From positions 1 to 9,388 of the forward strand of contig JBBSBE010000144.1 in NCBI GenBank assembly GCA_038251625.1: a DNA stretch of 9,388 bases, written 5' to 3'. The translations under genes and the position numbers were made by a program. Shown in pieces: positions 5,583-9,388 of this stretch. The notes beneath the pieces are model-generated. The model saw only the letters and a list, made by a program, of their open reading frames with translations. It was not told the DNA's origin and made no database searches. Numbering within the stretch: the first letter of the stretch is position 1; the number at the start of each line of letters is the position of its first letter. The stretch is from JBBQXK01 sp038251625 (GTDB lineage: Bacteria > Pseudomonadota > Alphaproteobacteria > Rhodobacterales > Rhodobacteraceae).

Positions 5583-6136
5583 GATCCAGCCTCCACGCCG
5601 CGCATCAGGCGCTGCAGCCCACGGTGCACCCGCACCTTGAGCGAGGTGACGGTGATCCCCATCCGGGTGGCGGCCTCTTCGGTGCTCAGCCCTTCGACTT
5701 TGACCAGTTCGATTGCCTCGCGCTGGCCATCGGGCAAGGTGCCCAGAAGCCGCGACAGATCGTGCCGCGCGGTCGCCGCATCCGCGCTGTCGGCGCCTTC
5801 CACGGCCTCGATCTCGAAATCGTCGATGGGGTCGGTCATGCTTTCGCGCCGCCCGCGCCGGCGGTAAAGGTCGGTCAGACGGTAGCGCGCGATTCCGTGC
5901 AGCCAGTTCGAGACCGGCAGCGCGGGGTCATGCGTGCCCCGTTTCAGATGTATGGCGAGCAGCGTTTCCTGCACCAGATCCTCAACATCATCGGGCATCG
6001 CCCGCATTCTTGCGCCATAGAAGGCGCGCAACCGCCCGGCCATCAGTGCGAGCGCGGCACGATAGGCCGCATCATCGCCCCCACGCGCCGCCGACCAGAG
6101 CGGCGCAAGCTGATTTTCGAACCCGTGTGCGGACAT
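5579..6136 (-). CDS. sigF: ECF sigma factor, SigF type, paired with NrsF
   Basis: This 185-residue sigma factor of the extracytoplasmic-function group directs RNA polymerase to stress promoters. Region 2 spans about residues 14-95, with DDVEDLVQETLLAIH (region 2.2, core binding) and NWLHGIARYRLTDLYRRRGRR (2.3/2.4, melting and -10 recognition). After an acidic linker (DPIDDFEIEAVEGADSAD), region 4 spans about 128-178 with LLGTLPDGQREAIELVKVEGLSTEEAA and a helix-turn-helix at MGITVTSLKVRVHRGLQRLM. ATG at 6136 is preferred over an in-frame TTG at 6202, because the latter lies upstream of the likely promoter and GGAACGGAA precedes 6136. The gene overlaps the anti-sigma gene by four bases. A TGTAACC...CGAA promoter just upstream indicates autoregulation. 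The assignment to the SigF branch rests on the NrsF partner and this promoter; which stress it answers is not shown. Confidence 0.9.
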   Translation of the reverse strand: MSAHGFENQLAPLWSAARGGDDAAYRAALALMAGRLRAFYGARMRAMPDDVEDLVQETLLAIHLKRGTHDPALPVSNWLHGIARYRLTDLYRRRGRRESMTDPIDDFEIEAVEGADSADAATARHDLSRLLGTLPDGQREAIELVKVEGLSTEEAATRMGITVTSLKVRVHRGLQRLMRGVEAGS

Positions 6137-6161
6137 TGTATTCCGTTCCGGCGGTAAGGTG

Positions 6162-6187
6162 TTCGCCGCCCCGAACGAAAGGTTACA
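6162..6187 (-). promoter_or_regulatory. SigF-type ECF promoter of the sigma/anti-sigma operon
   Basis: On the minus strand TGTAACC (6187-6181) is followed after 15 bases by CGAA (6165-6162). A GTAACC -35 and CGAA -10 are the reported elements of Caulobacter SigF promoters. Transcription would start near 6155, about 20 bases before the sigma ATG. It is the only TGTAACC seen in the window on either strand. Confidence 0.75.
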
Positions 6188-6206
6188 AGGAGTGCGCTGC
6201 AAATGA

Positions 6207-6235
6207 AAAGGGGCGCACCGGTTGCGCGCCCCTTT
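6207..6235 (-). terminator. Rho-independent terminator of the 5'-nucleotidase gene
   Basis: AAAGGGGCGC (6207-6216) and GCGCCCCTTT (6226-6235) form a perfect 10-bp stem with a 9-base loop. Read on the minus strand, the stem ends in TTTTCATTT, a fair U-tract. It lies 40 bases after the 5'-nucleotidase stop and before the sigma promoter, so it insulates the sigma operon. Confidence 0.85.
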
Positions 6236-6274
6236 CCCGCCTGATTGCGATCACTTGGCCGTGTCGGTCGCGCG

Positions 6275-7795
6275 TCAGTTCTGGCCCAGCTTCCTGATCC
6301 GGCCTTCCACGGCGGTGGTCACGGTGCCGATCTTGGCCACGTAATCCATCACGTCATTGGCCATCAGATTGCCGTTGCCCGCATTCACGATCACCTTGCC
6401 GCCGCCAAGGGCCGCATAGCCATCACCACCGCCCAGCATGTAATCGTTGGTGGCCACGGTATAGACCTTGTCGAGGTCGAGCGGCGTATCCCCCACCATC
6501 ACCTCGGACACGCGCGACCCGGCCTCGGCGCTGGCGTCGAAGGCAAAGCTGATGCCAGACACCTGCGGAAAGCGGCCCGCGCCCTTTTCAACCTGGCTGA
6601 CCCCGTTTTCAAGCGCCGCAAGCACCTGCGAGCCTGGCAGCTCCGTCACCACGGTCGTGTTGCCGAAGGGCAGTTCCGTCAGCACGTCGCGGCGCGTCAG
6701 CACCGTGCCCGCATCATAGGTGCGGTCGGCCCGGATACCGCCGCCGTTGATCAGGGTGATGTCGGCCCCGGTCGCATCGCGCAGCGCATCGGCGATCAGG
6801 TTGCCCATCGCCGATTCCTCGCCCCGCACCACGTTGCGGCGGCTGTCGAGCGCGCCTTCGGCAGTGCCGATTTCGACGTTCAGGCTTTCGTCGAGCTTTT
6901 GCTGGAACGCATCGACCATGGCCTGCGATTCGGGATCGGGCGTCACGTTGATCGTGTCGATGAAACGGAAATCGGGCACCCATTTGACGCTGCGCTTGCC
7001 GTCTTTTTCTTCCACCGTCACGTGCAGGTCGACCGGCGAGATGTAGCGCCCGTCGATCGAGGTTTCGACGTAGGCGGTGATCCCGTCATAAGCGGTTGCA
7101 TAGCTGTGGTCATCGCCCGACAGGATCACATCAAACGCCTTGCTGGCGATCAGCTTGCGGTCGTTTTCCATGTTCGTCTGCACGACACCCACCACCAGAT
7201 CGGCACCGTCCGCGCGCGCCTGCTTGGCGGCGGCGACGCCCATCTCGACCGTCGGGCCGAACTTAAGATCGCCGGTCGAGGCCACCTCGGGCGAGGTGTC
7301 CTGCGCCACAGGAATGAGCGCGACCTTGAGGCCCGCCACCTCCATCATCATCACGCCGCCAAGACCCGGCACGGGTGTGCCGTCCGCCTGGGTGATGTTG
7401 ATCGCGGCCCACGGGTATTTCGAGGCTGCGACCTTTTCCATGAAATTCTCGGGTCCGAAGTCGAACTCGTGGTTGCCGGGCACAGCCAGGTCAAAGGGTT
7501 CGAGGTTGGTCAGATCGATCGTGTTCTGGCCCTTGTCAAAGCCCGACAGGATGGAAGGCGACAGCATGTCGCCGTCAAAGACATAGATCGTGTTGGGGTT
7601 CGCGGCGCGTTCGGCCTTGGCCACGGCATTCAGGCGGGCAAAGCCGCCCCGGCCATCCTCATCCGCAAAATTGTAGATGTCGCCGATGCCAAGCAGCGTC
7701 AGCTTGATCGTTTCGGCAAGCGTGGGCGTGGCGGCTGCGGTCAGCACGGTCGCCCCGAAAAGCGCGGCTGTCAGGGTGCGCGGAAGGATGGTCAT
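6275..7795 (-). CDS. Secreted UshA-like metallophosphatase/5'-nucleotidase with altered metal motifs
   Basis: This 506-residue exported protein is built like UshA, which hydrolyses nucleotides in the periplasm. Residues 1-27 are a signal peptide (cut likely after PTLA). The N-terminal metallophosphoesterase domain (about 29-260) keeps GD at 75-76 (FDGDMLSPS) and GNHEFD at 107-112, including the catalytic His109/Asp112 pair. Elsewhere it departs from the canon: motif I is GIGDIYNF (Asp39, Tyr41) instead of NDxH, GDDH (227-230) replaces GHxH, and QTN (206-208) stands where THLG-type histidine is normal. The C-terminal 5'-nucleotidase domain (about 305-500) looks intact, with NGGGIRADR (350-358), LPFGNT and NDYMLGGGDGY (450-460). 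I recall a DIY variant of motif I in some relatives, so part of this is subfamily-typical. The start at 7795 has AGGAG seven bases upstream. Transcribed alone, divergent from DUF952-pyrD. Substrate is uncertain. Confidence 0.88.
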   Translation of the reverse strand: MTILPRTLTAALFGATVLTAAATPTLAETIKLTLLGIGDIYNFADEDGRGGFARLNAVAKAERAANPNTIYVFDGDMLSPSILSGFDKGQNTIDLTNLEPFDLAVPGNHEFDFGPENFMEKVAASKYPWAAINITQADGTPVPGLGGVMMMEVAGLKVALIPVAQDTSPEVASTGDLKFGPTVEMGVAAAKQARADGADLVVGVVQTNMENDRKLIASKAFDVILSGDDHSYATAYDGITAYVETSIDGRYISPVDLHVTVEEKDGKRSVKWVPDFRFIDTINVTPDPESQAMVDAFQQKLDESLNVEIGTAEGALDSRRNVVRGEESAMGNLIADALRDATGADITLINGGGIRADRTYDAGTVLTRRDVLTELPFGNTTVVTELPGSQVLAALENGVSQVEKGAGRFPQVSGISFAFDASAEAGSRVSEVMVGDTPLDLDKVYTVATNDYMLGGGDGYAALGGGKVIVNAGNGNLMANDVMDYVAKIGTVTTAVEGRIRKLGQN

Positions 7796-7823
7796 CTTTG
7801 ATCTCCTGTTCGATGGATGGCGC

Positions 7824-7852
7824 ATCATGGCCATGCCCCCGCAACAATTCAA
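7824..7852 (-). promoter_or_regulatory. Possible promoter of the 5'-nucleotidase gene
   Basis: On the minus strand TTGAAT (7852-7847) and CATGAT (7829-7824) are 17 bases apart, each four of six to the sigma-70 hexamers. The leader would be about 22 bases and contain the AGGAG ribosome site. No Pho box was recognised in the 122-base divergent gap, and I see no convincing promoter for the rightward genes there. Confidence 0.35.
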
Positions 7853-7917
7853 CGCCACTGATGTCACGGGCCACCCCGCCTGCCCCTAGGGCATTGACCC
7901 GCAGGGGGACGCGGTGC

Positions 7918-8286
7918 ATGACAAGCGCCATGCTGATCTTCAAGATTTTCCGCCGCTCCGAATGGAACGACCTTCGCACGGCGGGGGAAACGGCAGGCGC
8001 ACCGGTTGATCTGGCTGACGGCTATATCCATTTCTCGACCGCGGCGCAGGTGGCCGAAACGGCCGCCAAGCACTTTGCCGATGTCAGCGATCTGGTGCTG
8101 GTGGCCGTGGCGATCGACCGCCTTGGCCCGGACCTGCGGTGGGAGCCGTCGCGCGGCGGGCAGCTTTTTCCCCATCTCTACCGCAAGCTGCGCGTGGGCG
8201 ATGTGCTGTGGGACAAGGCGCTGCCCTTGGGCGCTTCGGGGCATATCTTCCCCGAAGCCTATCTGTTTCCCGAGGGGCAAAGGTGA
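7918..8286 (+). CDS. DUF952 family protein
   Basis: This small cytoplasmic protein has 122 residues. The DUF952 pattern is clear: MLIFKIFRRSEWNDLRTAG at the start, DGYIHFSTAAQVAETAAKHF (His in YIHFS), LVLVAVAIDRL, LRWEPSRGGQLFPHLYRKL and a final HIFPEAYLFP. Its activity is not established to my knowledge; sequence analyses have placed it near the ADP-ribosyltransferase fold, which I cannot test here. The start at 7918 is chosen because AGGGGG lies nine bases upstream; an internal ATG at 7930, directly before LIFKIF, is closer to the length of many relatives and cannot be excluded. The stop overlaps the pyrD GTG start as GTGA, so the two are surely cotranscribed and probably coupled. Linkage to pyrD hints at nucleotide metabolism but does not prove it. 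Confidence 0.85.
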   Translation: MTSAMLIFKIFRRSEWNDLRTAGETAGAPVDLADGYIHFSTAAQVAETAAKHFADVSDLVLVAVAIDRLGPDLRWEPSRGGQLFPHLYRKLRVGDVLWDKALPLGASGHIFPEAYLFPEGQR

Positions 8287-9338
8287 GCCTGATCGAACGG
8301 GCGGGGCTTGCGCTTCTGCACCGGATCGACCCCGAGCGGGCACATGGACTGTCATTGCGCGCCTTGCGGGCGGGGCTGGTGCCCTTGCCGGGGCCGGTCA
8401 CGTCGGATCGGCTGGCGACCACACTTGCCGGGATGGCACTGCCCAATCCGGTGGGGCTGGCGGCGGGGTTCGACAAGAACGCGGTGGCGGTCGGTCCCCT
8501 GTCGCATGCCGGATTCGGGTTTCTGGAAGTGGGGGCCGCGACCCCCCGGCCGCAACCCGGCAACCCCGGGCCACGGCTTTTCCGGCTGACCGAGGATCGC
8601 GCGGCGATCAACCGCTTCGGGTTCAACAACGACGGCGCCGAGGCCGTTGCGGTGCGGCTGGCCGCGCGGGTGCGGGGGCCTGTGCCGGTGGGCCTGAACC
8701 TTGGCGCGAACAAGGACAGCGCGGACCGTGCGGGTGACTTTGCGCGCGTGCTGGCGATCTGCGGGCGCCATGTGGATTTCGCCACGGTGAATGTGTCGTC
8801 GCCCAACACCGAACGCCTGCGCGATCTGCAGGGGGCAGAGGCGCTGGCGGCCCTGCTGGCGGGGGTGATGGCGGCGCGGGGGGGGCTGGTGCTGCCGGTG
8901 TTCCTGAAGATCGCGCCCGATTTGACGGAAGCCGACCTTGAGGCCGTGGCAGAGGTCGCGGTGGCGGCTGGCATCGACGGGATCATCGCCACCAACACGA
9001 CCCTCGCGCGCGAAGGGCTGCGCTCGGCCCATCGGGGCGAGGCGGGCGGCCTGTCGGGCACGCCGCTTTTCGAACGCTCCACCCGCGTGCTCGCGCGGCT
9101 GTCGCGGCTGACCGGGGGCCGGGTGCCGCTGATCGGCGTGGGGGGGATCGGGTCGGCGGAAGACGCCTATGCCAAGATCAGGGCCGGAGCCTCGGCGGTG
9201 CAGCTTTACACGGCGCTGGCCTATGAGGGGTTGAGCCTTGCCGCGCGGATCGCGCGAGGGCTGGATACGTTCTTGGCGCGGGACGGATTTGCGGCGGTGG
9301 GCGAGGCCGTGGGGACGGATCGGGACCGGTGGGTTTAG
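8283..9338 (+). CDS. pyrD: Dihydroorotate dehydrogenase (quinone), class 2
   Basis: This 351-residue enzyme oxidises dihydroorotate to orotate with FMN and passes electrons to membrane quinone, the fourth step of pyrimidine synthesis. The N-terminal amphipathic helices (LIERAGLALLHRIDPERAHGLSLRAL) are the class 2 hallmark and dock it to the inner membrane. Landmarks in order are AAGFDKN (60-66, Lys65), GNPGPRLFRL (93-102), NRFGFNN (110-116), GLNLGANK (137-144), NVSSPNT (170-176, catalytic base Ser173), FLKIAPD (207-213, Lys209), TNTT (237-240), GGLSG (255-259), GVGGI (285-289) and VQLYTALAYEG (306-316). All expected FMN and catalytic residues are present. The start is GTG at 8283, overlapping the DUF952 stop, and gives the usual length (about 340-360). 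An in-frame ATG at 8139 would add 48 residues within the DUF952 gene and is rejected. No terminator is visible in the 50 bases after the stop. Confidence 0.97.
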   Translation: MSLIERAGLALLHRIDPERAHGLSLRALRAGLVPLPGPVTSDRLATTLAGMALPNPVGLAAGFDKNAVAVGPLSHAGFGFLEVGAATPRPQPGNPGPRLFRLTEDRAAINRFGFNNDGAEAVAVRLAARVRGPVPVGLNLGANKDSADRAGDFARVLAICGRHVDFATVNVSSPNTERLRDLQGAEALAALLAGVMAARGGLVLPVFLKIAPDLTEADLEAVAEVAVAAGIDGIIATNTTLAREGLRSAHRGEAGGLSGTPLFERSTRVLARLSRLTGGRVPLIGVGGIGSAEDAYAKIRAGASAVQLYTALAYEGLSLAARIARGLDTFLARDGFAAVGEAVGTDRDRWV

Positions 9339-9388
9339 GCGCGCGTTGGTGCTGCCTCTGCGTCAGGTAGGATGTCCGCTTCGAGCCC
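9335..9388 (-). CDS. Possible C-terminal end of a minus-strand gene (cut by window edge)
   Basis: On the minus strand the frame entering at 9388 is open for 17 codons (GLEADILPDAEAAPTRA) and ends with TAA at 9337-9335, overlapping the pyrD stop by a few bases. The Ala/Pro/Glu-rich composition fits a loose C-terminal tail of a convergent gene. A run this short can be open by chance and no family is recognisable. Confidence 0.3.
   Translation of the reverse strand, partial: GLEADILPDAEAAPTRA

Noticed and set aside
6137..6202. TTG start for the sigma factor at 6202
   Set aside because: It lies upstream of the TGTAACC...CGAA promoter, so the transcript would not contain it; ATG 6136 fits better.
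6245..7801. 518-residue open frame on the plus strand opposite the 5'-nucleotidase
   Set aside because: It mirrors the minus-strand gene codon for codon, is rich in His, Arg and Gly with no recognisable domain, and arises from GC-biased third positions. The minus strand has a signal peptide, domains, ribosome site and terminator.
8084..9082. 332-residue open frame on the minus strand inside pyrD
   Set aside because: Arg/Ser/Ala-rich with no domain, fully antisense to a complete pyrD.
1..9388. Search for an undescribed defence, mobile or biosynthetic system
   Set aside because: Apart from the Hint protein and DUF952, every gene belongs to a well-known housekeeping or stress family. No toxin-antitoxin pair, reverse transcriptase, nuclease cluster, array or transposon end was seen.

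Overview
The window is GC-rich DNA, roughly two thirds G+C by eye, from what looks like an alphaproteobacterium of the Rhodobacteraceae/Paracoccaceae type. The pointers are strong GC bias at third codon positions, an FNR-type box in front of a cupredoxin, a Hint-domain protein of a kind common in this family, a SigF/NrsF-type ECF sigma/anti-sigma pair with a TGTAACC...CGAA promoter, and a DUF952-pyrD gene pair. The window is mostly ordinary chromosome. I saw no insertion sequence, phage gene, CRISPR array or plasmid function.

Layout. Positions 2-217 (+) hold the 3' end of a pentapeptide-repeat protein. A 1-Cys peroxiredoxin (309-965, +) and a secreted methionine-rich cupredoxin (1093-1605, +) follow; an FNR/Dnr-like dyad and a GC-rich palindrome lie between them. 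Convergent to these is a Hint-domain protein of unknown role (1621-2667, -). It is preceded by an AT-rich upstream region with an inverted repeat. Next on the minus strand come a PLP-dependent class I/II aminotransferase (2797-3918), a tRNA-Gly(UCC) with encoded CCA (4115-4188), a SRAP-family abasic-site protein (4223-4888), a six-helix NrsF/DUF1109 anti-sigma factor (4947-5582) and its ECF sigma factor (5579-6136). The sigma and anti-sigma genes overlap by ATGA. The sigma gene has a textbook SigF-like promoter in front of it, so the pair is probably autoregulated and may carry the SRAP gene as a distal member. A clear hairpin terminator (6207-6235) separates this unit from a secreted UshA-like metallophosphatase/5'-nucleotidase (6275-7795, -). 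Divergent from that gene is a two-gene unit: a DUF952 protein (7918-8286, +) and class 2 dihydroorotate dehydrogenase pyrD (8283-9338, +), overlapping by GTGA. The last 54 bases may encode the C-terminus of another minus-strand gene.

How they fit. Several genes deal with stress or the periplasm: peroxide removal (peroxiredoxin), copper electron transfer or copper handling (cupredoxin, possibly oxygen/NO-regulated), an ECF stress regulon switch, DNA abasic-site protection (SRAP) and nucleotide scavenging (5'-nucleotidase). pyrD supplies de novo pyrimidine synthesis. No new multi-gene system is evident. The observations most worth following are the FNR-like box plus methionine-rich loop of the cupredoxin, the multiply altered metal-binding motifs of the 5'-nucleotidase homologue, the SigF-type promoter with possible SRAP read-through, the altered HRMP motif in SRAP, and a 20-bp tandem duplication exactly at the anti-sigma stop codon. 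No stretch over 300 bases lacks a gene; the longest gap (3919-4114) is AT-rich and holds only a weak promoter candidate.
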